From Reclinomonas americana ATCC 50394 (Eukaryota > Jakobida > Jakobea > Jakobida), in NCBI GenBank assembly GCA_048213135.1, contig PS015387.1, positions 1-24,375 of the forward strand: a stretch of 24,375 nucleotides of DNA. The letters are read 5' to 3'. Positions 1 to 13,741 of this stretch are shown in pieces (within the stretch, counting starts at the first letter, position 1; each line of letters opens with the position of its first letter). The position numbers and the translations under genes were made by a program. A model generated the notes under the pieces. That model was not told the origin of the DNA and did no database searches. It saw only the letters and a program-made list of their open reading frames with translations.

Positions 1-1
1 G

Positions 2-579
2 GTGCCGTGCTTGTTGCCGGTGCTGGTGCGCGAGGCAAGCGATCTGTCATTGTCATCGCAAGGGGAGATTGATGTCGCCACTGCTGCTGCTCCTGCTGCT
101 GCTGCTGCTGCTGCTGGCGAGGAGGAAGAGGATGAGCGTGTGCTGTGGAGCCGCACTGACTCGCTGGATGATCTGCTCAGTGCGAGCGGTGATACGACGG
201 CAGCCGCGCATTCGCCACAACCGCGGCACTCGAGTGGAGCGCTGGCAGGTGCGGCGGCTGCGGCGTTGGCATCGGCTGCGGCGGCTTCGGTGGCGCCTAC
301 AGCGGCGGCGGCAGTGGCGGCGGCGGCAGCTGCTGGGACGGGAGCGGTGTCGCCCGGTGTCGCGACCTTTATCGCCGACGGTGGTGACTCGCTTGGTCGC
401 TCGCACAGCGCTCCGTCGTCGGCCACCTCGACGTCCACGTCGCCGTCGTCGGCGCGCACCAATCAGCCGCCTGTGACACCGCGCGGACAACAGCAGCAAT
501 TACAGCAGCAGCTACAGCAACAACAACAACAACAACAACTGCAGACTCCACGCGCTCGTCGCGACAGCCAAATACAACA

Positions 580-612
<33 letters not shown>

Positions 613-3600
613 CACGCCGCATCGTCGTAGCGAGCCGGAGATTGGCATGGCCACTGGCGGTCTGACCGTCTCCAAGGTGTTGGCGAGCCTGGCCGTGTGC
701 ACGCCCGAGGCGTTGGCGCAGGTCGTTTCGGCCTACGTGGCAACTCCGACTCCCTGCCTCTTGCACACGCTGTACCGAGTGTCGGTGTCGGCGCCGGAGA
801 CCTTTGCCAATGCCGTTTGTGTCGCGTTGCGCGACTTGACAAGCTCACTGGCCATGGGCGAGGCGTTGCTGCTCATTGCACATCGATTGGTGAGGTGACT
901 TGTCTGTACCTATTCTGCGCATTCTCTCACTTGCACGCTTTTGTGCAGGTGCGCCGATCGCGTGCCGTGTCTGCGTCGACTTCCTCGTCGGAGGGACACG
1001 ACCCAACGTCGCCGAGCATCGTGAAAGTTGCGTGTGGAAGAGAGACAGACTCCATAGGACCAAGTCTAACTTTTTTCTGTCTTTGATCGGCAACAGACAC
1101 CGCTGGCCCTCATGTCGTCGACCCCGCTGATGCGAGTGCTGGTGGATACGCTGATGACTGCGAGTGCCGCCTCGGACTTGCGCCTCACGTCGGTGTTGCT
1201 GTGGAGTCTGATTGTGATCCTGCCGGAGATGTTGGGCTTTGTCAACCTCAAGCCGCTGGTCTCGGAGCTGTTTATGGTGTTTCGCAGTCTCGCCATGCTG
1301 TGCTACCCGCGGCAGTTTGTGCCGCCGCAGACAGAGGAGGAGGAGAGCGGTGCGGCGGACTTGTCGCGACGGGAACTGCGCGTGGTGACCTCGGTGTTTC
1401 TTCGCCTGTTGTACTCGCTGTTTCCGCACCGAGCACTTGAGTTTGTGCGCATGCACTGTTCGGCGGCCGGCGACGGCAGCCAGGCATTCCGACAGATTAT
1501 CGACGTGCTCGGTGGCGACTTGTTTTCGCCGTCTCGTCTGTTGGAGGATCCCGATGTGGAGGTCACCGCGGCTTACTGGCAGCAGAAGCGCGTCGGCTGC
1601 GGTAGTCTGCGTGAAGGCGACGTGGTGTTTCCGTACGTGATGACGCCCACGCATGCCAAGGTGCGATGCGCTTGCTACGCTATTTGTCTCTATATTCGGT
1701 ACACACTCACCGGTGTGTCGACAGCAATCGCTGGTCGTGTGCGTGCTGCCGGAGAGTTTCTCGCGGTCGAATTTCGGCGGTGCTGGCGCTCTGGAAGTAT
1801 TCACGACTGCGGTGTGTTTCTCGTATTCTCTCTCCCTCTGTCCCTTTTCGCCTTGCTTGACCTCGTCGATTGCAGGAACCGCGCGAGCCCACCGATCCTG
1901 TGCAATTAGACGAGCCGGACACGGCGACCGTGCTGCTGTACGGCGTCGGCGACGAGCATGATGTGGACGACAGTTGCGTTTATGTGACACACCGATGGCG
2001 CCATTGATGTTCGTGTTGTGTAAATGTGGTCGCACACAGTCGAGAATCGCGTGGCGCTACGGAGTGAACTTGTCGACGCCCTTCGCGCCGTGCGTACGGC
2101 CGCCACCAACGGGCCATCCGCGGACGCACCGCGACATGCCCGTGCGATTCCGAGCCGCGAAGCCTTTGCTGATTACGCTCACTGGATTGCGGCGTGCCAG
2201 CTGGAGCTGGAGCGGCACCTGCCAGGCATCTCGGGGGTGAGTGATCAACATTGTTGAGTGACTGTCGTTTTGTTGCTTATCGCTCGTGCAGCTACCGATT
2301 GTCGACTCGGTCTACGCACCGTATTTGTCAACAAATGTGGACCCGCTGAGTGCCTCGGCCCTGTCTGTGGGCAATCGACGCGGAAGCGCGGGAAGCGGTG
2401 CGCCAGTGGAGGGCGCCAACGAGGCCGCGCTGTTGGCGCTGGTGACGCGTCTGCGTCGCGGTCTGCTGCACATTCGCAATGAGCTGCTGTACGAGCGGTA
2501 CCTGCGGTCCGAGCTGGTGGCACACGCCTCGTACTTGCAGGAGCGCAACAAGCGGTTGCAGGAGGTGTCATCGCAAGAGCAATCGGCAGTTGCGTGTCGA
2601 TTTGATATCGCTCGTGACTCGCACTGCCACTCTCTCGCTCATTGCACCGTTTCGTTCACAGCGGCTGCACACACAATGGCTCGCGCAGCAAGTGACGCAG
2701 CTGCGCGCGAGTTTGTTGGAGCTGCGCGGCTCGGAGCGTAAGGTGCGCAGGAAGGCCGGCTTGAATGACGCGATGCAGCGAACGCAGTTGACCCGCGCTC
2801 TGGCCGACCGCAACACGCTCAATGCGCGGCTGCACCGCACACTGGACGAACTGACCGGCACGCAGCGGGAACTCACTGAGTTGCGAGTCGAGTACAGCAA
2901 GACACGTCAGCGCGCAGAGGTCTCGGCGTTGGAGTTGCGAGCGGCCGAGAATCGCGCGTCGCTGTTCGAGAAGCGATGTGCTGGCCTCGAGGCCGAGCTG
3001 GCACAATGGTGCGTCCGTGCACTTTCCTTGAGCAAGGTGCAAACCTGGTGTGGCTCTAACTGACGACGGTGTGCACAGGCGCGAGCGCGCTGTCGAGTAC
3101 GAAAAGCTGGCGGCGGAGGAGCGGGCCCGCCGACGTGCGGACGAAATGCTTCACATGCACTACTCGTCTCCGGCACGCGTCGCTGGCGGTGGCGGTGGCG
3201 GTAGTGGTGGTGGTCGAGCTGCATTGCCGCCGGTGCCTCGTGTCGGCGCCCCCATCTCCTTCCCGAGCGACGTGCCGATTTCCGAAGCCGTACGCAGCGC
3301 CATTGATGACTCGGCAGCGGAGATTCCACCACCGCCGGCCACCATTCTCAGCTCGCAAGACTTGAGCGCGGTTGTGCGGTTCGTGTATGCTGCTTGCATG
3401 TGAGAGTGGAGGGTACTCTGAGCACCTCTGACCTCTCGTGACAGAACGCTGGAGCTGCGTGTGTCTCGCCGCAATGCTGCCATCCAGGAGCTGGTGCGCG
3501 AACAGAGTCGACTGCACGAGTCGATCAAGGAGCTCCGCCACACGCTCGACTACCAGCGGCGTCTGACCGACTCCAAAGTGCGCATGGTGCAAGACAAGTA

Positions 3601-4987
3601 CGACACGGTCAAGAACATCAATCAGATGCTGGCGGTGCGTGCTGTTCCGGAGAGGTTGCTGTTGAGAGTTTCCTCACTTCGTGTGTTGTGGTGTGCACAG
3701 CGCAAGGTCCTTCGATTGTCGGCCGATCTCGACAAGCAACGGAGCGAGCCGTCGTCGGGAGAGCGAATCCCCGGCAAGTCGTCACGGACGGTCAGTCCCG
3801 TCTTCTTCCAGTCAACACCACGTACGTACTACCTCTCCCAGATTTTACTCCTTCCCTTCCCTTCCTTTTGCTCACACACAATCAATGCAGCGATGGACAG
3901 GGGCGTGTCCATGTCGTCGTCGATTGACGACAGCACATCGATCTTCTTGATTCATGGTCCACCGGAGGGCGGCGACGCTGAGCAGTCATTAGCGCCGCCG
4001 GCTCATCCTGCTCCCACCGCCGCCGCTGCCTCCTCGGCCAACACACCTGTCGGAAGCAGCGTGACTCGTGTGGCCTCGGCGGATCGCTCGTCGTCGTCGC
4101 CGGTGCTGCGAAGCCAGCGGGCAGGGACGCGCGCGGCCGGTATCGTTCAGGATGGTCTGCCCATGCCTATGCGCACTTCGTCGATGAGTCGAGACAGCCC
4201 CGACTCGTCGGGCACCGGCAGCCCTGTCGGCGTCGGCGTCACCAGCCCGCTGTCCGACTCCGGCCCCGGCATCGGCTCCTTCTCCTTCCGCTCTGTGTTC
4301 CTGCCGCCCGGTGGTCACCGATCGAGTCACAGCACAGGCGCCGCTGGCGACTCGCCGCACGATCTTCCCTCGCCCGACGATGGCGGCAGTGGCGGCACAG
4401 GAAACACGGGAAGTGCGACAGGCTCCGGCGGCGGTGGCAAGGCCGCGGCGCCGCGCATGTTGCGGTCGCGAGTCATGGCGGAGAACCTGCGCCATCGCTC
4501 CTCGGTCGACGACCTGCTGGCCATGGCAGACGAAGAGAGCACGGCGGGAGCAGCGCTGGGCACGAGTCCACTGTTCGACGCGCCCTCGGGACCACTGCCA
4601 CCACCACGCAGCCGTGCCAGCCTCGGACACGCCATGGAAGCCGCGCAGCCGGGTGCTGGTCCCCGTGATCGCGACGGACCGGCGGCTGCCCGCGCCGGCG
4701 AAGGCAAGGCAGCGTCGGTGGCGCACACCGCCACCGTGGGCCCTCCGTCCTCGGCGGCACCGACGGCCACCTCGGCTGGGCGTGGAACGGCGCACCATCC
4801 GCTGTCGTCGCTGGTCGAACGAGTGCCGCCGCACTCGCTGAGTGGAGCCAGCGGATCGGGATCGGGTTCCGGCTCCGGTTCTGTGCGCAGCTCGTCCGGC
4901 AGCGACGTCGTCAACATGGGCGATCAGCCGCTGGCGCCGGATCCGTCTGCCGCGCGCAGGGTGCAGGCGATGCGCAGAAATGAATGA
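2..4987 (+). CDS. TSC1: Hamartin (TSC1)-like protein, N-terminus beyond left edge
   Basis: Hamartin is the scaffold of the TSC1-TSC2 complex that restrains Rheb/TORC1 at lysosomes. Visible exons: 2-889, 949-1020, 1097-1660, 1725-1811, 1876-1972, 2040-2236, 2292-2564, 2662-3008, 3079-3399, 3445-3634, 3701-3821, 3891-4987; all phases agree and give 1417 residues. The family match is the alpha-helical core from about residue 219: helices around LIVILPEMLGF, then LLYSLFPHRALEFVRMHC, then a segment ending in VFPYV, in the same order as hamartin's N-terminal core. Coiled coils follow (about residues 690-900 and 950-1040), as in hamartin, then a Ser/Gly/Pro-rich tail. At least 218 residues rich in Ala and Gln precede the core, which animal hamartin lacks. 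The frame is open at the left edge, so the true start is unseen. The junction 1972/2040 is the least certain (1983/2045 is also in phase). The 3' end may instead use a further exon at 5061-5106. Confidence 0.78.
487..617 (+). repeat. Polyglutamine-coding CAG/CAA tract in TSC1-like exon
   Basis: Several runs of CAG and CAA codons encode glutamine blocks of up to about 13 residues, broken by Leu, Thr, Pro and Arg. The mixed codons make this an interrupted tract, which is usually more stable than pure CAG. An alanine-rich stretch encoded by GCT/GCG codons precedes it (roughly 80-120 and 245-335). Both lie upstream of the conserved hamartin core. Confidence 0.85.
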
Positions 4988-5099
4988 ATTGAATGCATGG
5001 GGTTTCCGTGTAATTCGTTTCGTTTATATGTGAATCCTGTTTTTTTATCTTTTTCTGCAGATCGCAATCCTCTGCTTCGCCACCTGTAACAGCACCGGC
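4988..5099. other. Tail-to-tail intergenic region with a strong acceptor-like site
   Basis: This 112 bp stretch separates the TSC1-like stop at 4987 from the PLRG1 stop on the other strand. It contains a T-rich tract running into TTTTCTGCAG at 5051-5060, which looks like a real 3' splice site on the + strand. Beyond it, frame 5062-5106 reads SQSSASPPVTAPAQ and then a stop, which is protein-like. If it is spliced to the TSC1-like gene, the donor must lie before 4987. A GT at 4945 has the right phase but a weak sequence. Confidence 0.5.
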
Positions 5100-7909
<2,810 letters not shown>

Positions 7910-7984
7910 GTCACACACACACACAAAGAGAGAGAGAGACAGTGAGAGAGTGACGTGCAATTGTCTTGTTGATCTCGCACTTTG
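7910..7984. promoter_or_regulatory. 75-bp divergent promoter region between PLRG1 and the LRR gene
   Basis: The two start codons face away from each other, with 75 bp between them, so both promoters and 5' leaders must share or overlap this stretch unless transcription begins inside the opposite gene. It contains a CA run, a GA run (about 7926-7949) and TGACGTGC at 7951-7958, a CRE/ATF-like half-site. I see no TATA box. The regulatory role is inferred from position. Confidence 0.5.
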
Positions 7985-8300
7985 ATGGCGTTGAGAGCGA
8001 ATAAGCGTCTTCGGCAGCTCATTGGTGTGTGTGTGAGAGAGAGAGAGAGAGTGCCTGTCTCATCTGTGAGTCTCTTCTCTTCTCTTCTCTCTCTCTCTCT
8101 CTTCCCTCCCTCCTCTCCCCCTCCTCTCTCTCTCTCGCCCTCTGTTTCTCTCTCTCCCTCACTCTGTCTCCCTCTCTCTCCCTCTGTGTCTTCTCAACAG
8201 TTGCCCTTGCACTTCATCACGCACTTTCCCTGGCATTCGCTCACTGGCGTCTCCTGTTCATCCTCCTTCGCTGTCTCTTCTCTTCTCTCTCGCACTCTCT

Positions 8301-8333
<33 letters not shown>

Positions 8334-11300
8334 CTCCCTCTTACACACTCTCTCCCCCCTCTCTCTCTCCCTTTCTTTCTGTCTCTCTCTTCACCTCACT
8401 CTCCTTCCTCCCTCAATGTCAGTTGTTCCTCACTTCATTCTCTCTCTCTGTGTGTCTTCTCACTCACTTGCCNNNNNNNNNNNNNNNNNNNNNNNNNNNN
8501 NNNNNNNNNNNNNNNNNNNNNNNNNNNNNNNNNNNNNNNNNNNNNNNNNNNNNNNNNNNNNNNNNNNNNNNNNNNNNNNNNNNNNNNNNNNNNNNNNNNN
8601 NNNNNNNNNNNNNNNNNNNNNNNNNNNNNNNNNNNNNNNNNNNNNNNNNNNNNNNNNNNNNNNNNNNNNNNNNNNNNNNNNNNNNNNNNNNNNNNNNNNN
8701 NNNNNNNNNNNNNNNNNNNNNNNNNNNNNNNNNNNNNNNNNNNNNNNNNNNNNNNNNNNNNNNNNNNNNNNNNNNNNNNNNNNNNNNNNNNNNNNNNNNN
8801 NNNNNNNNNNNNNNNNNNNNNNNNNNNNNNNNNNNNNNNNNNNNNNNNNNNNNNNNNNNNNNNNNNNNNNNNNNNNNNNNNNNNNNNNNNNNNNNNNNNN
8901 NNNNNNNNNNNNNNNNNNNNNNNNNNNNNNNNNNNNNNNNNNNNNNNNNNNNNNNNNNNNNNNNNNNNNNNNNNNNNNNNNNNNNNNNNNNNNNNNNNNN
9001 NNNNNNNNNNNNNNNNNNNNNNNNNNNNNNNNNNNNNNNNNNNNNNNNNNNNNNNNNNNNNNNNCTTGCACTTAACGCACTGTCACTCGCTCACTGCGTC
9101 TCCTGTCCATCCTCCCTCGCTGTCTGTCACTCTCTCTCTTTCTCTCTCTCCCTCTCTCTCCTCTCGCTCTCTCCCTCTCTCTCTCTTTCTCTTCCTCTTT
9201 CTGTCTGTGTCTTCTCACTCACTTGCCTTGCACTTCATCACACACTTACCTGACATTCGCTCACTGCGTCTCCTGTTCATCCTCCATCGCGCTCTCTCTC
9301 TCTCTCTCTCTCTTGTGACTGAGTGTTTGTGTGTGTTTGTGTGTGTTTTTGTAGAGCTGCACTTGCGGTCGGCGGCGGACTCTGCACAGACGACGTTTGT
9401 GGCGGAGGCGTATGAGATCAAGTATCTTCCGCGGGAGATTGTTGCGTGTGCTGAGGGAGGGAGAAGGGAAAGAGAGATGCAAGGAGAAGGAGATAGAATG
9501 AACAGAAGTGCAAGGGCAAGAAGGAAGCAGAGAGAGAGCGTGAGCTGATGACCGTGAAGAGAAGACGAGAGAATGAACAAGTAAGAAGCGCAAGGGCAGT
9601 GCGTGAGAAGCCGCAGAGAGAGAGACAGAGATACAAGGAGAGCGTGCACTGATGAGCGAGAAGAGAAGACGAGGGGCTGCGTTGATCCCTCTCAACATCT
9701 CTCATGCAATGCGTCTCTCACTCTCTCCCCCTTCACTCTCCCCTTTCTCTCCCCCCATTCTCCCTCTCCCCTTCTCTCCTTTCTCTCTCCCTCCCCCTTC
9801 TCTCCCCCTCTTTCCTCACTCCCCCTTCTCTCCCTCTCCTCCCTCCACGTGCTTGCGTCCTCACTTTTTTGCGCGTGCCTCCACAGTCGCTGCTCACACA
9901 TGTGAGAGTGATGAACCTCAGTCACAACATGCTGAGTGTGATTCCGTCCGAGTTCCAGAACCTGCGACACTTGTTGCGTGTGCACGACACAGCGTGCGCT
10001 GCACAACAAGTGTCTGCCCTCACTCTTTGCGGCACAGGCACACTCTCAACTTGTCGCAGAACTATCTGCATGAGTTCCCCTATCCTGTGTGCTACCTGCC
10101 GACGCTGTTTGTGCTCGACTTGTCGCACAATGGACTGCAATTCATCGCGCGTGAGGTGTGTGTGTGTGTGTGCGTCAGGATTGCATGCCATCGATTGCGT
10201 TCCTCAAGCTTGGCGTGGTGAATAGATTGACAACTTGACACGACTCACGACGCTGATCCTGGAGGAGAACGAGATCCGCGAGGTGCCGGAGACCATTGGC
10301 CGACTCGATCTGTTGGTGACGCTGAATCTGCGACACAATCGGCTGGAGACGCTGCCGGGTGAGTTGTCGCGCCTGCATGCGCTCAAGTCGCTGGATGTGC
10401 GTGAGAATCCACTGCATTCGCCGCTTGACGAGATTCATGAGGGCGGAGTGCCGGCCGTGTTTGAGTACCTCAAGCTGTCCAATCGAGGTCAGCAGTCTTT
10501 GTTTGTCGACGGTCTCTGACGCGCACTCATGCTGGGAGGGGCGGGTGCAGACAAAAAGGACAAGCCACTCGGACAGATGGGTGTGGCGCCCGTCAAGGAC
10601 TCCGAGTTTGTGGCACTGCAGCGACAGTTGGCCTCGCAGCACTACCCTGGCGATCGCATCAAGACGTTGGAGACGGCTGTGGTGAATCGCTTTTTCACGT
10701 GCGCTCAAGTTCGCCAGTTGATTGGCATGCTGCAGGTGCGCTCACTTGTCGTGCACCGAGGGGGTGCGTCACAAGTACTCATCTCCCGGTGGCGAGCAGT
10801 ACAGCGAGCATCAGTCGCAGTTCGTCATTGATGTGTTCAAGTCCGTGGTGGATCCGCAAAAGTTCTACACTGTGTTGGAAGACATGAGAGTGCGTCAGTT
10901 GCGCCCCGCTGCCTGTGTTTGATCCACACACCTCACACGTCGCTGCCGCAGTATACACGCGACCGGCATCGCGCGCGAGAGGCACTGCGTGAGCAGGATT
11001 CGGCCTCCAATGTGGTGTTCAACCCGAAACTGTTGCGCTTCTCCATTTGTTCTCTTTTTCTCTCTGTTTTTCTCTCATCACCGTACTCGACAGTCCGGCC
11101 GGCTTCTACCGACTGGACATGTCGGTGAGGGCGGAGCGGCAGATTGCCGATTTCTTGCGTCGTCTGGAGATGACGCAAATCAAGGAGAACATTGTGTATG
11201 CTCGGCTCGATGGCGTTGATTTTTCACTGTTCACCACCGATGACATTGTGTTTCGCGACGGCTCCTCCGACTTTCACGCCGAAATCAGTTTCGTTGGGAG

Positions 11301-13075
11301 CGAGTGCTGTGTTCACATCACAGTAGGGTGTGATGACTCACCGTGTTCTCTCCTCCGCTTGCCAGTTTGCACACCCGAGATTGCTGAATACGGCTCCATG
11401 TTCACCGTCAAGTGGAACTTTCCGTCGGAGATTCTGCGCATGGAGTCGCTCGATTACTGGTGCGTTGCCTCTCTCTCTTTTCTGGTTGCTCATCATGTTC
11501 ATAACACGCGATGCAACAGGCGATACCCGGCCGGCGGCTCGGTAGATCCACACGATCTGAGAGACAAGTTCTGGGTCGGTCTCTTTCGGCCACACCACGG
11601 TCATCGCACACCGCCGGTCGGCAAGTCGTGGGAGGAGGTGGATCATTTCTTCCCCACCTACCGCATCATGGTGTCGGAGCACAAGGGCAGCGCAGTGCTG
11701 GTGCCCATTTACAACAACAGAGAGCCGGCGAGGTGGGTGTTGACCTCGCTCAAAGCATAGTGCGACGATATATTTGCCTCACACGTTATCCGCAGTGGCC
11801 AGGGCGTGTTCGAGGCGCGTATCATTCGAGAGGCACCAATATCGGGCGACATGCGGTGTCTGGCCACCTCCAACACCGTGTTTGTCGGTCCCTACGGTGC
11901 ACCCGTCACCACTGAGTTGCCAGAGACGGGCATTCTCGAGATTCTGTACCTCGATTTTGACTCGGAGCTGGTGGAGATGACCGAGGACGAGTTTGCGTTG
12001 CTTAAGGTGCACCCGACATGCATTCCATCTCGCTTGCTTGCTTAGCTGACAAGAAAGCGTGCAGCGTGACATTTTTGCGGATCCCTTCATGAGCGGCAAG
12101 CTGTACACGATTCGCAGTGCCATGTCCACCGGCTACTTTACGTGTCGGCAGGCGGCCGAGATCGTGTCGATTCTGGAGCACACGTATGTGGCCAATCGTG
12201 ACGACTTTGAGAACCATTTGGTGTGGACTGTAGTTGCGTTGGTGGTGGCGAGGGGGAAGGGAAAGGGAGGGAGGGAGGGAGAGAGAGTGAGAAACAGAGG
12301 GACACTCAAAGCTTCTCGCATCTTCGCTTTGCCATTCTCTTACACTTTCGTGAACTGATTCGTGCATCATCAGGCATGCATGTACACGCGGTTGACGGAC
12401 TCGGAGGACTTCTCCATTGTGCTTTATTCGGTGGGCAACGCGTCTCTGCGTCAGCGGATCTTGACCATTGTGCAAGCCGAGGTTGCTATTGGCGGGAGCG
12501 ATCGGTGAGTGGAGAGAGAGCACGAGAGAGAGCTTTGTTGCACCCCGTGATCTGAACTATTCCGTGTGCACCAGAGTGCTGGAGGAGGCCGAGTTCGGGC
12601 GTCTGATTGCAGATGTAGAATTCGAGGTGACAGCCGACCGCAAAGCCTCAGTGGCCGCCGCTCGCACCTCCGACTGCCTGCTGACCAGTGCCATGGTGAA
12701 GCGATTGATTGCCACTGTGCGAAATCAAGATGTCAAGGTGTGTGTGTGTGTGTGTGTGTGTGTGATTGAGAGAGAGAGAGAGAGAGTACGTGTATCTTTC
12801 TTGGATATTCATCGGGCGTGCAGATCGCCATGATTGAGTCGCTGTCGGAGCGCATCACCGACCTGGACAACGCGCGAATGTTTATTGAGGATTTGGACGA
12901 GGCCGAGGATCGTGCCGACATGTACGAGCTGGTGGAGGAGGTGATCCAGGGGAAGAAGGCGGCGATCGAGGCGTCCGCCGCAGCAGCTGCAGCAGCGGCC
13001 GCCGCCGCCGTGCGGGCAACTGCCGTGCCACTGGTGGCCGCTGTGCCCGCTGGTGTCATCGCACGTCCCAGGTGA
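7985..13075 (+). CDS. Leucine-rich-repeat protein fused to DUF4476-like modules and a beta-rich central region
   Basis: Exons: 7985-8024, 9355-9440, 9887-9972, 10038-10155, 10226-10487, 10551-10735, 10776-10889, 10952-11031, 11094-11287, 11366-11459, 11520-11732, 11796-12006, 12065-12220, 12374-12504, 12575-12737, 12824-13075. They total 2385 nt, 794 residues, and every junction keeps phase. Residues 15-195 are LRRs (VMNLSHNMLSVIP, TLNLSQNYLHEFP, VLDLSHNGL, TLNLRHNRLETLP), closed by an EIHEGG...AVFEYLK cap typical of plant/protist LRR proteins. Residues about 205-297 resemble DUF4476 (DRIKTLE...FFTCAQVRQLIGML...VVDPQKFYTVLEDM). Similar units recur at about 562-650 and 657-760. Residues 325-560 are predicted beta-rich; DLRDKFWVGLF and VFEARII recall SKICH-like sandwiches, but weakly. 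An Ala-rich tail ends it. There is no signal peptide or membrane helix, so it is probably a cytosolic adaptor. Function is unknown, and the DUF4476 call is from memory. Confidence 0.82.
8025..9354 (+). repeat. Intron 1 of the LRR gene: CT-rich minisatellite array with a gap
   Basis: This 1.33 kb intron joins the 13-codon first exon to exon 2. It consists of CT-rich sequence alternating with a unit of about 75-80 bp that contains CTTGCACTTCATCAC and GTCTCCTGTTCATCCTCC. Copies lie at about 8186-8275, 8449-8472 (cut by the gap), 9065-9122 (a variant) and 9208-9290. Spacing varies between copies. Long frames across it are translations of the repeat and the N run. Confidence 0.85.
8473..9064. other. 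Assembly gap, 592 N
   Basis: The undetermined bases lie within the minisatellite array of intron 1 of the LRR gene. They are flanked on both sides by copies of the same repeat unit, so the missing sequence is probably more of the array. Confidence 0.99.
9441..9886 (+). repeat. Intron 2 of the LRR gene: GA-rich direct repeats then a CT-rich tract
   Basis: The first half (about 9455-9680) is GA-rich and holds two diverged direct copies. Each runs from AGAATGAACA (9496 and 9569) to GAAGAGAAGACGAG (9556 and 9659). They are relatives of the intron 1 minisatellite in inverted orientation: GAAGTGCAAGGGCAA at 9505-9519 is the exact reverse complement of 8201-8215. The second half (9715-9845) is a C/T tract leading to the acceptor at 9886. 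Confidence 0.8.
12738..12786 (+). repeat. (GT)n-(GA)n microsatellite in LRR gene intron 15
   Basis: The donor is embedded in a GT run that passes into a GA run, so several GT dinucleotides could serve as donor. The first one preserves phase with the next exon at 12824. A similar GT-run donor occurs at 10156. Confidence 0.9.
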
Positions 13076-13741
13076 TGTCGGGGGGAGACGATCGGGGAGA
13101 CGACAAAGGCCACATCGACAGGACTGTCGCATTGAGATGGCCAGGCCATCCACGAGAGGTGTCAGGCTGCCGATAGGCAAGCGGTGATGACGTGACGACG
13201 TGCTGCATCATCGAGGCAGCGGGATCGCGTCTGAGAGTGAGTAAAGGTACTTGCACTACAGGTCGATTACAGGCGCGCACATCTCAGCCGCACCTCAGTA
13301 CGTGTCAACACGGCATCTCCTGCGTTCTTCCCCTTGTCAGTCTTGCGCCTCAGGTAACGCAACACCCCTCATCCCTCGCGGCTCAACCGACACATTTTCG
13401 AGATCGATGGGCAGTGGGTACTCTCTCTGCTGCTGACGTTTCCTGACAAACGTGTGATGTATCGATATCAGCGTGCAGACATTGCTTGGCCATGGATTGA
13501 CGGCATCACTACAATGGCAAGTACAACACACGCGCTCACCTTCTTCCCCGCCTCTCTTGCACACAATGGTCGCCAACAGACGGGAGTTGGCTCATGCTCT
13601 TACGCATTTACAGTGCCATTTCGCTGCCTGGCGAACATGCACGCCTGGCGAGCTCGCGCTGCTCGCGCCAGATATCCGGAGGGGAGTGCTCTTCGCCACA
13701 CTCTTCTTTTTTTCTCTCCCCGTGCGCACAGACAAACAGAT
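13076..13741. other. Intergenic region between the LRR gene and the first secreted-protein gene
   Basis: I see no convincing gene in these 666 bp. Open frames on both strands lack family features and have no splice partners. The last 85 bp (13658-13741) form a promoter/leader block shared with the second copy of the downstream gene and are listed separately. Confidence 0.6.
13658..13741 (+). promoter_or_regulatory. Promoter/leader block of secreted-protein gene 1
   Basis: This block aligns with 14794-14902 upstream of the second copy. Shared elements in order are GCTGCTCGCG, GATATCCG, a GGAGT...TCTTCGCC segment, a C/T tract, CCCGTGCGC and CAGACAA just before the ATG. The spacing is nearly kept. 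Conservation in otherwise diverged flanks suggests core promoter and 5' leader elements. The transcription start is not identifiable by eye. Confidence 0.55.

Noticed and set aside
463-702. Cysteine-rich open frame on the - strand with long Cys runs
   Set aside because: The cysteines are the antisense reading of the CAG/CAA polyglutamine codons in the TSC1-like exon.
3989-4834. A 281-codon open frame on the - strand opposite the last TSC1-like exon
   Set aside because: It is Arg/His-rich, typical of the antisense of GC-rich Ser/Ala/Gly coding sequence, and it matches no family I know. The + strand frame continues a spliced gene.
7982-9253. A 423-codon open frame through the CT-rich array and the N gap
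   Set aside because: Most of it is N. The real coding part is only the 13 codons from 7985 to 8024, which splice in phase to exon 2 at 9355.
12738-12786. GT/GA microsatellites and minisatellites as a CRISPR-like or mobile element signal
   Set aside because: They are simple-sequence repeats inside eukaryotic introns, without regular unique spacers, terminal repeats, transposase or reverse-transcriptase frames.
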